From Shinisaurus crocodilurus (lineage: Eukaryota; Chordata; Lepidosauria; Squamata; Shinisauridae), in assembly GCA_021292165.1 (NCBI GenBank), contig CM037879.1, positions 22,241,817-22,305,816 of the forward strand: a stretch of DNA of 64,000 nucleotides, given 5' to 3'. Position numbers and translations under genes: made by a program. The notes below the pieces were generated by a model that worked only from the letters and a program-made list of their open reading frames with translations, was not told the origin of the DNA and ran no database searches. Numbering within the stretch: the first letter of the stretch is position 1; every line of letters begins with the position of its first letter. Shown here piece by piece: positions 20,301 to 35,400 of this stretch.

Positions 20301-23300
20301 ACAACTACCAGCATGCCCCAGCCAGCATAGCTGAGAGCTGTAGGCCTTTTTTTCTGTTTAAACTTGCATAGAATTGCGCCTCTAGCCTCACTTGGGAGTT
20401 CCAGAGCCTGGGAGCAGCCACCAAGAAGGCCGAAAAAGGTTAACTAGATTTTCTTCACTGAATGATTAAATCCATTACCAGGAGAATCAAGTTCCACTTT
20501 AATACATGCACCTTATTTTCAACCCGGGTTTGCTAGATAAGGAAAGGGAAAAATGGGGTTCAAGTTTTGTGCTTGGAGGACTTACCATCGCATCTTCCAT
20601 GTCGTAGCCACTATAGGAGATCACAGCGACGACTGCATTTGTGCCAGTCGGGTAAGAGTCCATGTCGTAATGATCATACATGGATGGCCGTACCAATGGG
20701 CTTTGAGGGGTCTGGAGCCGGTAGAGTTTGTCATCTGACCGGTATGGGAAAGTTAGAAGTGGGAAACCCATAGTTTGCTTGCCTGGGGGAGAAAAAAAAA
20801 GATGAAATGAATTGGGAGTCATTAGATAAGATGAAATACATGCAAGATCCTTTGCATATTTCATAGGGGAAGGACCACCACTCAGGCAGGGCACCCATTT
20901 TGCACGCAGAAGGTCACAGGTTCAATCCCCAGCATCTACAGTTAAAAAAAATCACTCTGCAAGAAGTAGTGATGGCCACCAATTTGGAGGGCTTTAAAAG
21001 GGAATTGGACAAATTCATGGAGGAGAAGGTCATCAATGGCTACTAGTCCTCACTGATTATATGCTATCTCCAGTATCAGAGGCAGTATGCCTATGTACAC
21101 CCGTTGCTGGGGAACATGACAGGGAGGTGCTGTTGCACTCATGTCCTGCTTGTGGGTTTCCCATGGGCAGCTGGTTGGTCACTGTGTGAACAGAATGCTG
21201 GACTAGATGGACCCTTGGTCTGATCCAGCAAGGCTCTTCTTATGTTCTTAAAGATTAGGTAGGAGGGAGACAGATTCTCTGCCTCAGAATCTGGAGAATG
21301 GCTGTTAGTCCGAGAAGACAAAACTCGGCTAGATGGAGAAATAGTCTGACCTGGTTAAGGCAGCTTGTTACATTGCCCAGGTTTAAAAATAATATTGCAT
21401 TTAGGCATTTGCTTCTTTACATTTTTTTGGGTTCAAAATACTTACATGTGGGGATTAATTTGGGTTGCTCTGTGCTTGAGGGGGGCTCATCTGAATTCCT
21501 CTCAGGTGAACTAGGTTTGTGTCAAATCAGAACTCCTTCTCATTTTAAGTGGATTAAAAACCACAACTGAAGTGTGGCGAATGGATCAGTTGGCTATTTC
21601 TGTTCATAATTTTGATAAAAGCGAATGGTTTCAGAAATGAACAGTGGCGAATGGATCTTGCAGTCAAACCAGGCCTATTCAAAGCCTCTCCCTAACCTAA
21701 CTCTCCAAGCACTTTCGGAGAGCCTCTCTGGCAAAATTTCACAGTCTCCACTATTATCAGCATGTTTACTTGTAAGTTCCTCCAGCCATGGGGGTGAACT
21801 GCTACTGCTATCTTAGAATGTTCACTAACATTCTGTGTGTTGAAGGTCGAAGGTCTGCCAATCACAAAGGAAGCTTTAGGAACCGACATACAACAGCAGT
21901 ATTGACAATAAGAGAGACCTGCAACAAGAAGTTGCGGTGTGGAGCGCTCCTGTCCAGTGTTCAAGCCAGCCATGCCCTTTTCCAGGATACTCCGTTCCAT
22001 TCCCCAACTCCATTTGCTCTCCCCTACCCCACTGGTCGGTCAGCATTCCAGGCTGACTGAACACGCTTAGTCTTCATTGGGCTATTTTGGCATTTCCCCT
22101 TTAGAAAGGGGTTTCTTTCTAAAGATTGTTCAGTGCTTTTGCAAAACTCGGGGCTCCCCCGAGCCTGCTGATACTTCCCATCTTGTGCATGGATAGTGGG
22201 AAACCTCAGGCCAAATCTGGCCCTCCTGGTGTGGCAATCTGGTCCTCCAGGGTTCCTCAGATGGCCACACCCCTTCTCCTTGCCCCACCCCGTTTCCTCA
22301 ACCACCAATCGTTTGGTAGCTTCCCAGCATTTATATAGTTCCCCCCCCCCCATCCTAAAAGGTTGCAATGCCTCTTCTAAGGCTTAGTTACTGACAGCAA
22401 GAGCTTTCAGCTATTTTTAGTATTTTTGGCCCCACCTCTTTTGTCTTTGGCCCTGCCCACTACTGAAATGTGCCCCCTTCCCCGCTGCCCTGGGAATCTA
22501 TCTGAAAGTGAATTTGGCCCTCGGTCTGAAAGAGGGTGACTACCCCCGAAATAAAGGATCCACACTGGCAGAAGGAGTTCAATAGTGGTAGACAAAACAC
22601 TTACCCATCTGACACTGGTACATGTTTCTCGGACTCTGGTTGTGATCCGAGTAGGGAATGAAACTTGCCACCACGCTTAACATGCTATGGGGAAAGAGCT
22701 CCTGGTGAGTGGTCAGCCCAGGTTCAATTTCATCCTCGGAGACAGCGATGTTCATGAAGACCTAAGGAAAGTCCAGTTCACATCACTTTCAGAAGTTCTC
22801 CTCGGAGAACAGAAAATCAAACCCGCTGAGCAACTTCCAGCTCCAACTGGCAATCGCGCGGAGCATTAATACAAGCAAAACTTTTGGAAAGCTCTCTGGT
22901 GCCATGCGAAACCAGAGATCTTTTAACACTGTACTACGGAGAAAGAAGTCTTAACATCCAAAATCAAAGAGACAATCACCATAGCCTTCAGTGCTATCTA
23001 TGCCAGATTTTAACATTCAGGGTAACGGCAGCTCATCTTTAAATATATTCCTGCTGAAATGAAGATTCCCCAATATAGACTGACTGGAAAATATGTTAGA
23101 AGTATTCAAACGTTTACAGCAAGTGGGGGCCGTATTCCAGTGGTGGGTGGGGCTGAAGGCAAAAGGGGAGCCCCCCCCCCCAAATATCAGCATGTTTTAC
23201 TTTATACCTCTTACTGCCAGTAACTAAGCCTTAGGAGAGGCATTTAGAATTAGGGAGTGGGGGAGAACTGAACAAAAGCTGGGAACCCACCAAACCATCG

Positions 23301-26300
23301 GTAGTTGGGGGAAAGGCGGTGTAGCCAGGGCCAAGAGGGTGTGGAACTTCAGAGGGCCAGATTGGGATCCCAGGAGGGTCAGATTTGGCCCCAGGGCCAG
23401 AGGTTCCCCACCTGTGATTTATAGCAAGAATAGCAATACAAATGATAAGAGTTATGGAACTATAAATGGCAGCAGCTGAAATAAATGGTCTAACTAACTA
23501 ACTAATTAATTATATTTATATCCCGCCCTTTTCCTGCAAGGAACCCAAGGCAGCTTGCATAATCTTCCTCCTCCTCTTCATTTTATCCTCACGACAACCC
23601 TGTGAGGTAGGTTAGGCTGAGAGTCAGTGACTGGCCCAAAGTCACTCACCCAGTGAGCTTCATGGGCCGAGTGGGGACTAGAACCCAGATCTCCCGAGTC
23701 CCAGTCCAACACTCAAACCACTGCACCACACTGGCTCTTAGACATGCTGCCGATATTCCCCTGGACTAATTTGACAGCCTTGTTAGCAGTGACTCTCATC
23801 ATCTCTAAATAGCTTATGTTTTGAAAGACAAGATTACATAGAAAATGGCAAGAATTTACAGAAACATGGAAAATGGCAAGAGTATATAGAACTATATAGA
23901 AGCTGCCTTACACCAAGCCAGAGCCTTGGTCCATCTAGCTCAGCACTGCCTGCGCCAGGAACTGGCAACCTGGTGCCCTCCAGGTGCTCTGGATTACAAC
24001 TCATCAATCCCAGCCAGCATGGCCAACGGTCAGGGATTATGGGAGTCGTAGTCCAAAACATCTGGAGGGCACTGGGTCGCCTACCCCTGGTCTACACTGA
24101 CTGGCAGCAGCAGGTTGCAGACCGGGCTCTTTTCCAGCTGTACCTGGACATGTCGGGGACTAATCCTGGAACCTTCTGCATGAAGAGCAGGTGCTCCTCT
24201 ACTGAGCTACATCCTTCTCCAACTTGAAACCAATATGAAGTTATTAAAACACCACACAGTAATAATGGCAAAAGGCAGAGGCGGTGTTAGGGGGCAGGCC
24301 ACTAGGGCTGGAGCCCCAAATCTTTCATTTGGAACCCCAAATCTCTGGGAGGCCATCTGCCCCACCACCCTGCTGTCCATCGGCATTTGCTGAAATAAAG
24401 ATACAGGGGCCCTGATGATCTCCATTGCATCTGATCCCCTTAGATTAGCTGGCTTTTTGCCCACATGTGCTTCCCCTCCTGCTGCCCCCCGCCACGAATC
24501 TTTCTGCCTGAGGTTTTTTTTCTGAAATCAAATGCCTTCCTCTCTCTTGTCCAGACATCTTTTTACAAATAGGGGTGTCTTTTAGAGACAGGGTTCTTTG
24601 AACACACACACAGACTTTAGAGCATATGGAAATTAGCACATGCAAATTTGAGTTTTTTTTTTTTTTGGTCCTGTGGGCCTGAGCCCCAGATCTTTTCGGT
24701 ACCTAGCACTGCCCCTGGCAAAAGGGCTCTCAACTATCCAGTTAGGGAACTATTGTTTGAATACACTAAAAGGATTCCTAAGATCGGCCATCACTTTGTC
24801 ATCAATTTGTGCATGGTCGGTTACCTGTTCCATTGTGCCAATCCATTCTTCTTTTCCCAGGGTCAAATTTCGTACGGGACGCATCATCCTACATGGGGTA
24901 GTGAAAATGAAGAGCCCTGGGTACAGGCTGGGTTTGCCTGTCATTGGGATCAGGACCACCTCTGTCCAAACTGGGATTTTCTTTTCTTGCATTGCCTATT
25001 AGCAGACATCAAAATAAAAAGAGGCGTTTTATTTCCCTACCCCTTGTGGGTGCTCCTGGACTCCGAACTCTCACTGGAGTCACAAGTGGACTCGGTGACA
25101 AGGAGTGCCTTTTATCAGCTTAGGCTGATTTACCAACTATGACCCTATCTGGACAGGCAGAGCCTAGCAACAGTGATCCACGCTCTGGTAACCTCTTGTT
25201 TGGACTACTGTAATGCACTCTACATGGGTCTGCCTTTGAAAATGGTCCGGAGACTTCAATTGGTTCAAAACAGGGCAGCAAGGCTGCTAATGGGGACTGG
25301 CCGACAAGAACATATTACGCCAGTCCTCTATGATGTACACTGGCTACCAATTGAGGTCCGGGCCCGATTCAAAGTGCTAACACTAACATTTAAAGCCCTA
25401 AGCGGTCTGGGGCCAGGTTATCTGAAGGAACGTCTCGTCCCATACGCGCCTACCTGAACCCTGAGATCTTCTTCAGAGGCCCTTCTCGGAGTGCCCCCTC
25501 CAAAAGAGGCTAGGAGGGTGGCTACTAGGGGAAGGGCCTTCTCAGTTGTGGCACCCCATCTATGGAATCAACTCCCCAAGGAGGTCCGCCTGGCACCTAC
25601 CTTCTATTCTTTTAGGTGCCAGGTGAAGACCTTTTTATTTACCCAATATTTTAATGGATGATTTTATTCCTTTTATTCTTTTTATTATCACCACTGTACC
25701 TCGGGATTGAATTTATTTGGCTGCTTGTTTTTTTTATCTTGGTGTATTTTGATATGTTTATGTTTTTTTTTGTTTTTTGTACTGTTTTTGTAAACTGCCC
25801 AGGAAGCCTTTTGGCTGATGGGTGGTAAATAAATGTTTTAAATAAATAAATAAATACCCTTCAACAAAAGAGAGCTGCAAAAGTGTATGAAAATGGATCT
25901 ACCATGGTTTATGAAGAGGCCTCTGGGCCTGGAGTAGAGATTTAGATTGCATTTCATCCAAATTGTTGTGAACCACCCAGAGAACGTCAGCTATTGGGCA
26001 GTATAGAAATGAAATAATTAATAATAATATAATAATCCAACAAGGCTAACCTTAAAGTGCCTGAGTGCCTCCACAAGACCAGGAGCGAGCTCCTTCTCTA
26101 TCCAGCCCACCAGAGAGCCATCTAATGTCACTGGGTAGCATTCAGCATAGGGTTGGCTGGGCACACCATCAGCTGGAGTGACACCTACGGAACAACGCAA
26201 GCCGAATGTTAACGAATTACCAACAACAACTGTAAGGATGCTCCAGGAAGCAAAGACAGTCCAGATTTCATGTTTTCCCAGTGACCACACAAAATATGTA

Positions 26301-29300
26301 GAAGGGCTTTGTTGTGATGGAAGATCGGCCGCTTTACTCCTCTACAGATAGAAATATCAACACACACGGACCTAAGACAATGCTACAATTTCTCTTCAGT
26401 TTAAAACTGGAAATCCAAAACCACCCTGAGCACTGGACACTTGGATTCAAGACCTCACGAGGACTGGCAGCCCATGAAAAGGTATTCTACATTAAATTAC
26501 GAAACATTTCAAACAATTTGGCATAGCTTCCTCGAACTGTAAGTGGAATAACAGGCCGGTGCCAACAACTGGAAAACAGCACAAAACACAAAGCCATGAA
26601 CTATCACCTCACTTCTCTTTCCCTTCCTGTTCCTCCTCCTAGTTTCCCCCCTCTTCTATCCCACTGCCTTCCTTCCCCGCACTTTTTCCTGTGTCTTTCT
26701 TCCTCCTTCCTCTCTTTTTCAGAAGAATTAAACTGTAACAAGCAATGTGCACCAAGCGAAAACACAAAACCGCAAAACAGAGTGTGTGTGTGTGTGTGGG
26801 GGGGGGGGAGATTGTAGCTAAACTTGTAAGTAGCAAAACTTGTGTAAAGAATAAAAAGCCCTGAAAAATCAGAAACAATCAGAACAACAAGGCTGACATG
26901 CCAGATAGGCCCTGTGGTTCCTTTGGGAACCATTGTGGTTTAGGACCATGGAGGCACTAAACGGTGGTGTACTTGAGCTGAGTAGCCATGGACTCATTAA
27001 GTGGGCTTGGGGGAAAAAATCTCACACAGCCTCGGTTCTCCCTCAGCAAAAAAGGTTCATGACCCCTCTCATAGATTCGTTGCAAAAAAAGAAAGAGACA
27101 ATGGGCGTGTTCACACATCACGAAAACCCACCCTGGCAATAAGCCACAGTGGCTTGGTTGTTCCCCAAACAACCCACTGAGCGCCCGACAGACGATCGGG
27201 CTCACTGTGGGTTCTTCATCCCCTCTGTCCCCCCGCAGGTATCCGAGGGGACTCTGCAGTAGGACCAACTTGTCTTCCCCTTCATGCCACGATTGTGAGC
27301 TGTTTTCGGCTCGCCAGGGCTATTTCGTCAAGGGTTTTTTCTGGAGATCCCAAAAGATGGCTTGACAGCCAGCTTTCACAATCAAAGTGCCCAAGCGAAA
27401 CATCAGAGGGGCTGTCAGTGGTTGGAAAACTATTTTAAAAAAGTTGCTTTTTTTAAAAAAGTTTTGCCATTGTGTGGCAAATGGAAGCCTCGGCTGGGTG
27501 AATGTCCTGGAGGGCTACCTGCTGTCATAGCACAGCAGGTACCAACCTGTTGTTGTCACAGTACCGCGGGTACCAAGCCTGGGCATTGACCCAAAGAGGC
27601 TCCAAATAGCTTTTTCTTCCCTTTGGATTCTCTTGACAGCTGTCAAAAGATGAGCTGCCATAGGAAACCAAAGGATCTTTGCTAGTGAAAAGGGGACGGT
27701 GGGATTTACACCCCCTTCACAGCAAGAACAGCATTTTTGTTTTTGCACTACACTGTCCTAAGGGAGAACTCACTTTTCCAGCTGTTCCTGAGATTCTAGG
27801 TGCTCGGGAACATGGAAAAGTGCAGGCCAACCCCTTTAAAAGGAACCAGCATTTTGACAGTTAGCTAGCTGTCAAAACACCGGTTCCCTTTAAAAGGGGC
27901 TTCTTGACACAGCTCCCCATGGTTCTTTGACAGGGACATATGCATTCATGCCTGCATATGTCCCCGTGAGGGGAGTCCTGCCAAAAAAACCTTTTAAAAG
28001 GAGCTGGAGTTTTGACAGCTCACTGTCAAAACTGACAGCTCCTTTTAAAAGGGGGTGGCTCGCACTGTTCCATGTTCCCAAGCAACTGGAGTCTTGGGAA
28101 CAACTGGAAAAGTGAGCTCACCCTTCGGACAGTGTAGCAGAAAAACAGGAGGATCTTACCATGACGTGGTTGTAAATCCCACCATCCCCTTTTCTTTTTT
28201 CTTTTTTTTTTAATTTGTTTATTTGAATTTTAACATATACAAGACAACTGAACAACCAACAAAACATCTAATCCATTACAGAAATTGTATTAGATCAGAA
28301 CAAAGTAAATCCCCCCCCCCCCCCGAACCAACATTCAAAGGAACAAATCTGGCTGGGCACCTTTTCCGGACCACCATCCCCTTTTCGTGAGCAAAGGTCA
28401 CTCACACCTTTTGTTTCCCTTGGCAGTTTGTCTTTTGACAGCTGTCAAGAGAAACCAAAGGCTGGCTGGGGCATGCTGGGAGTTGTAGTCCAACACATCT
28501 GGAGGGCACCAGGTTGAGGAAGGCTAGCATAAGACCATTGTTCTAATAATTCAAATCAATTTACACTTACCTAAAGAGCAAAGCAAGGGTGGCAGGGAGA
28601 TTGTGTGTAAAGACTGTGTTACGATTTCACACGGGGCTGTCATGTGGTTCATCAAGCCACAGGGCTCACCATCCGGCGTGTGGACAGGACAAAGGAAGCC
28701 CCAGGACTCGGGCAGCAGCTTGCGCACCGTTGTGGTTCTCATCCTGAGAAAATCGGCCCCTCTGTGCACACAGCGGAAATGGGAGAGGTAGCGAATGAAG
28801 TTCAGCTTGTCTGCTATCACACACAGACCAGAACCTTGTAGCATGCCCAGACCTTGGCAAGGAAAGGGGGAAAAATAATAATCAAATTTGATCTTCTAAA
28901 AATTTTCTACTAACAGTTGCTTGCTAACAGTACCAAGGCTGATGGCAGAGCACAATAGCAGCGGCAGACTTCACCCAACACACACACACACACACACACG
29001 ACTTGTTTCCAAGATGATTTTAAAGTAAATAACAATAACGTAAGATTTCTTAGGTGCTATACGCTTGATGGTTACAGACTTTGTAAGTGCAGTTTCTTAA
29101 ATGTTACTTATTCTATGAAGGAAAATTCAGGTCAGTCCCTTGCTTAAAACCAAGCAAGCGTCAGTTAAGCCAGTTAACTGTTAGAACGGCCTAACTGTCA
29201 GGGAGAGAATGGAATTCCTAACTTGTTGCTAGGCAATGTAGAGCGTTCCCTCCCCTGATACCACTAAGTGGTTTGCTCCACTGAACCCTGTCCCCTGACT

Positions 29301-29362
29301 TCTCAGAAAAGCTTGGTTTCTGCCTTTGCCCTTTAACTACGACGACGACTATTATTATTATT

Positions 29363-29443
<81 letters not shown>

Positions 29444-32400
29444 CATCTAGACCAGGGCTCTCCAACCTTGGGTCCCCAGATGTTACTGGACTACAGCTCC
29501 CAGAATCCCTTGCCATTAGCCATGCTGGCTGGGTATGCTGGGAGCTGTAGGTCAGCAACATCTGGGGACCCAAGGTTGGAGAGCCCTGATCTAGACTATA
29601 ACTGGACTATAACTGGACTATAACAGTCTATCTTAACCCTTTACTGGGCAGTCAGCTTAAAAAAACTCTCCCTGCAGAGCTGACATCTTCTCGTCGCATA
29701 CTCCAACAAGGGCTTCCCCCCACCCCCAATATATTTTTATTTATCCAACAGTAGCAGGTTTAACATGCACTGACTTGTGCACGACATTTGCCAAAAATTC
29801 AGCTACATCTGCATTTGTATTTCCCGGCAAAAAATTGGTAAGAGCCCATTAGAACTTCAGATTTAAGGATGTCTGCCTTCTGGGAAATGAGTGTTTTGTG
29901 ACTGGCCATGCTCACCATAGCAGTCACTTTATGAATGGGAAAGCCCCACCATGGCAGCCATTTTGTGAAGGCAGCCATGACATTCTCTCAATGTCAAATG
30001 AAAGATGTGCCCACTGTCCCAAAAAGGTTGGCGGACCCCGTCCCAGCTCCTTGGCATTGCGGCTGTGATGCGTCCCAGAGATCTTCAAAGTTTCAGAAGT
30101 AGTTTGGTGAGCAGTGCAGAAGCTCACTGCATTGCATTTTGGGTCATGACAACAAACATTTGGGATTCACAGTTCAGTCAGGCAACGAAACTCTGGTTTG
30201 GTTTGCACACAACATTAAAGCACTGCTTTAGCATTGCTAGCGCACTCTGCACTCCCCTCCTCCTTGAATCATATAAGCACACCTGGTGTGGGTCATCTGC
30301 TCTCTGCTCGTGGCCTTCTAAAGGCTGGCTAATAATCTACACAGGAGTTAACTTGAGCTGCCAGTGTGGTTTCATATGCATAGGATTCTGCTTTAGAGCC
30401 AAAGGCTTGATCTTTGGCTCCATTCTAAGCCAATGTTCAAGGTTAAGCACATGCACTCCATGCTAAAAAAAAAGTTAAGATGCTGCATCCAAGTAACCCA
30501 AATTCTGTGACAAGGAAAAAGCAAATTCTGTGCTCTCTATAAATTATGTGCACTAATCAGACTTGCTTAATTTCTCTTCTTTTGCATAACTTCTTCTAGT
30601 TTTGCTAGTTATGGGGAGTGGAGAAGCATGGAGGGCATTGAAGCCTCATAGCCTCAACCATCTACCCCTCTATCTCCAATTAGAGCCTTCCTGTGCTTTT
30701 ATTTACATGGCTAAAACGGAGCCACCCGCACAAGAGAAGGGTATTCTCACAGACTCTACATAACCTTGAGGTTTGCAGATGCCCAAAAAATCTTTCAGGG
30801 GGAAAACCCTAGGCAAGGGAATCCCCCAAAACAGTCCATAAAAACTCTATGATATGGAAAGTTTAATGAGTGTGGGGGAGAATGACAACCAGATGGGAGG
30901 GGGGAAATGGAATGGAGTGGCTGGAAAGGGAGGAGGGAAGAGAAGACACACAGATGTTCAAAATAGTAGACTGAACCGTCTCATTGTCAGAATAGGTCAT
31001 TTCCTGGTTCACACCAAAAAGCTAGTTTTAAAATGTCCCTGGAGATTAAAATAAGAGCTGCCCATAGAAATCAACAGGAAAAAAAGCTCCAAAAACAGGT
31101 CAATGAGGACTGTACATGCTCACTGGACACAGAAAGCTGGCTAACTGCTGGGAAGAATGTGAGGTGGGGGTGAGAAAAGAAATGGAGTGGCTGGAACCCT
31201 GAACAAAAGCACTCTGACTGCAGCATTTTGTTGCAGGTCCCACATTCTTCTTTGGCTTTTCAGTTTTCAACATGCAGTGTCACACATTTTCAAGCATATC
31301 TTCACAACTGTGAGGAATGGAAAGTTTTGCTTCTTGAAATGGTGAGATTTCCTAGATTCTGCACCCTATAATTACACTGTGTATGTTTTCTGTGGCACAC
31401 ACAGGCCTTGCTTGCAGTGTGCCAAAAATGCCTACAGAGAACCAGTCAAACGTTCAGCACACCATCGGAACTTTTTAAATGATGCTTCTGCCTTGTTGGA
31501 AAGGTTTCTGTTTTGCCAGTTTTGCAATTAGCATCATTTCGGTGACCTGAGAACTTAAAGAACACAATATGCCTCTGATGAGTAACAACAGTGGCTGCAA
31601 GCAGGTCGGGGGAGACCCAGAAGAGTCTGCCTTACGAAAAAATGGGAAAGAATTCACCTCTAAAAGTACCTTTTCACACAGTTCTGGACTTTTAAACTAT
31701 ATCTGATCTTACTCAGTGACTGAGTGGTTAATTCAGGAGTCTCTCAGGCCACACTGCAATCTTACACCAATTTACCAGGAAGCAAGGCCTGGTAAAGAAC
31801 ACCAAGGGACTTAATTTACAGTAGACACACACAGAGTTGTGCTGTGGGTCTCAGACACACTTACCTGTTTTAGAGCGCAAGTTACCAGTAGCAAGGAGAT
31901 ATTCAAACATCCTAGTAAGATCTGTTCCCATGCTGAGAATCTTCAGCATGCTTTCTGAATTAATCGTTACATGCGACTTCTGACCTTTCTTGTCCAAGGC
32001 GATTTTAACAGACTGTAGCCAAGTTTCCATCTTCTCCTGCGATATAGGATGATAACAGGACAAAAGGCTTCAAGGACAGAAGACAAACCAGTTCGATAAC
32101 TCGACACTGGGCAATGTTACAAACCAGCATGCAGCAAGGAATGCTCAAGCACCAACAAAAGGATGGAGGGAGAAGTCTATCTTCACTGGGCCTGCCGCAA
32201 AGTGCCTCCTCATGCCTCACAACTGAACTCCTCCTCCGTGATGGAATTTTTACAGTTGTCAAATGTGTTACACAGAAATAAACACCAGTGATTTGATTGA
32301 ACTTGCCAAATACACAGACACCCAAGGGACATTACGCAGGGAAGTGGGGAAATAAATACAAGCTGCTGTTAATAGCAGCTTGGTCATGTTGGGCTGGTTG

Positions 32401-35400
32401 AGATGCAATGTCAAAGCAGAGTTTGGTGTGACATGAATGAGCCTTTGAAGGACTCTTGGGACTCGCACGTTCCCTCCTTCCCTTCCCTTCCCTTCCCTTC
32501 CCACCGGGCGCTGCGACTCTGTCCCTGGCTTGTGGCAAGCCATGGCCTGCCATTTTGTCTGAGCCTGCAAAACGACGGCTTGCGCTTGCCTTGCAAATGA
32601 GGACTGAAAGCCAAAACTGAGCCAGGGCTCGTTGCTTGAGACAAAATGGCTTGCCACAAGCCAGGGGCAGCGCACGGCGCACAACGAGAAGGAGGGGGGA
32701 GGAGGAGGGCGCATGCAAGTCAAAGGGGCCTTCAAAAGTTTGACGCAAGCTAGGGAGCAGCAAGCCACAGCACACAAGGGAAGCAGGAAGGACATGACTG
32801 CAGCCCTTAAGGCAGTGTTCTTCAACCTTGGGTCCCCAGATGTTTTTGGCCTACAACTCCCAGCATGCCCCAGCCAGCTACGCTGGCTGGGGCATGCTGG
32901 GAGTTGTAGGCCAAAAACATCTGGGGACCCAAGGTTGGAGAACACTGCTTTAAGGACTTGTCCATCTAATGCTAAACCATGGTTTGACATTACATCTAAG
33001 CAGCCTATTGGGATGCTGCTGGCTCTCTCGCTGAAGCTCTGCCCGCTATGCAAGGGGAAGCTGGATTGCTAGACTGTTGACCAGGTGCAACTCAGGCTCT
33101 CATCTGACCTGTAAAGGGCAGAGCGTCAGTCGGAGTTCAGCGGAGCACAGGCAAATGCAGCCGGAGGAGCTTTTTCCTTCTACAGGGCAGTCACACAAAA
33201 AAAGAATCCCAAACTCTCCCCTCGGACACCAAGCTGCCTAGCACTGGGGCAGCGGACCAAATCCAGACCTCCCGAGGGCCCTCAAAAGCCCCTTCCCCCA
33301 AACCACTGATCATTTGGTGGTTTCCCAGCTTTTGTGCAGTCCCCCACCCCCGCCATCCAAACAGCTGAAATGCTTCTCTGGAGGCTTAAATTACCGGCAG
33401 TAAGAACTCTTAAGCAAAAATATGCTGGCCTTTCTTTGTATTTTGCCCCTGCCCCTAACCCCTGCCCCTTTCGCCTTCAGTCCTGCCCACCCCCGGAATG
33501 TGGCCCCCGAGATCTTCTTTAAGATGGAACTTGGCCCTTGGCCTGAAAAGGGTTCTGCACCCCTGTCCTGTCCGAGCATAGCTATCCCTGTGCACGCCAT
33601 GGGTCTTGCTGCGAATTGATCCGGCGTGGTCATTTTATCTGGGCAGACTTTCAGCACTTCCACATTCCATTTGCTTGATGCAACAGTGAGATCAGGAAAG
33701 GGGTGGCAGTCTGTGGTGCAGCTGCGGAATTTCAGACCCTGGACTTAATGGTCTTACGGTCTTTAGAAGACTGTGTGCATCTGCATCATCATAATCAATG
33801 TCTCGCCTTTTTTCCAGCAAGGAGCCCAAGGTGGCTTACATAATCCTCCTCCTCCTCTCCGTTTTATCCTCACAACAACCCTGTGAGGTAGGTTAGGCTA
33901 CAAGCCAGTGACTGGCCCAAAGTCACCCAGTGAGCTTCATGGCCGAGTGGGGACTAGAACCCGGATCTCTTGAGTCCCAGTCCAACACTCTCACCACTAT
34001 GCCACACTGGCTCTCAGTGTGTATGTATTATTTGAGATGCGAAGTACACAACTAGCATTTCCCTTCTCCCCACCCCAACTGCCATTCCCAATTCCTGATA
34101 TGTTTGAAAAACAGCAAAACCAATTGCCAACTGATTTTTTTTTTTTTTTAAACCCAAACTCTGTGCATGTGAAGTTTTGCACTTTAAACTCACTTCAATC
34201 ATAGCACCATCATGACTACAGGTACAAAATGGGAGTTTGTTTCTGATACTCTCATCACCTGCTACTCTCAGAGTGGTCATGGGGGGGGGGGGCTGGACTT
34301 TGGCCCCAAGTTCTGGCCCTGGTGTCACCATTGCTGACAGGAAACAGACAACAGAACAACAAGCACCAGGGTTAGCGGTGAACAACCCTCAATGAATTAC
34401 CTTTAAAAACATGAGGTACAGTTGGCCGGAGGTGAGCACCTCTTGATTCATTAAGCTGTCGGGATTCTCCTCCATGCAGCCTTCTTTGGCTAAGGTGAAC
34501 AGCTTTCGGGTCATGAGACAAAGTAAGTAGAACTTCTCCGCTTTCGTTGTCAGATGTATGCATATGCACTGTCTGTAGGAGCAGCAACAAACATGATCAG
34601 CTCCTGGTTGAATTTCCTTGACCTTCTCTCTAGCCAAACAGTATTTATCACTCCAAAATTTCAGCTTGCCTGTAATTTTGACACACGGCTATCCTTGCAA
34701 TGGTTTCTTTTTTAAGCGTTAAAAAAAATAATAGAGAGTCAGGGTTGAGGGGGAAAAGCCACCTGGTAATCAGCTTTACTAGAGGTCCTCTTTATTGGAA
34801 GAAATCCAGTCCTTCTCATGAGGGAAAAATGCAAGTGGTAACAGTTTCTCCTCCTCTAGATAAATGGTTCAATTGCTGAACTGCACGTACCATTAAATAA
34901 GTTTCTTCTAATGTTCAACCGAAATCTACCCTTCTGGGTCCATTTGATATAGTTCTGCCCCCTGTGGTAGCAGAGAATAAATCTTTGTCCTCATCTACAT
35001 GACAGTCCTTCAGTATTTGAAGAGTGCTCTCAATCTTCCCTCAGTCTCCTCTTCTAAGCATACCCAGTTCCTCCAAACTTTCCTCATAGGACTTGTTTTC
35101 CATATCTCTGACCATCTTCGCTACCCCACCCTCTGAATCCATTCCAATTTGTCTATATACTTCTTAGAGTGGTGCCCAGAAATGGACACATTACTCAGAC
35201 AAGTTCTAACCAGTGCAAGAAAAAAAATGTCTCTATTAATGCAGATTAAAATCGCACTAGCCATTTTTGCAGTCACCTCACACTGCTGGCTCATGTTGTT
35301 GTTGTTATTGTTGATATTATTAGTTACATTTATTTCCTGCCTTTCCTCCAAGAAACCCAAGGCAGAGTACATGATCGTCCTCCTCTCCATTTTATCCTAA

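Larger units (their letters stand above)
32380..33015. mobile_element. Large foldback element containing a hAT MITE
   Basis: Outer arms share GAGATGCAATGTCAAA-type sequence at about 32399 and its inverse at about 32980. Inner arms share CCTGGCTTGTGGCAAGCCA at 32522 and the inverse at 32645-32665. A CCTTC run lies at 32473-32501. The hAT MITE at 32813-32947 is inserted in the right arm. Confidence 0.6.

Noticed and set aside
30005..30466. 153-codon open frame in POLR1B intron 8
   Set aside because: No recognisable motif, no splice or promoter context, and a composition like random translation.
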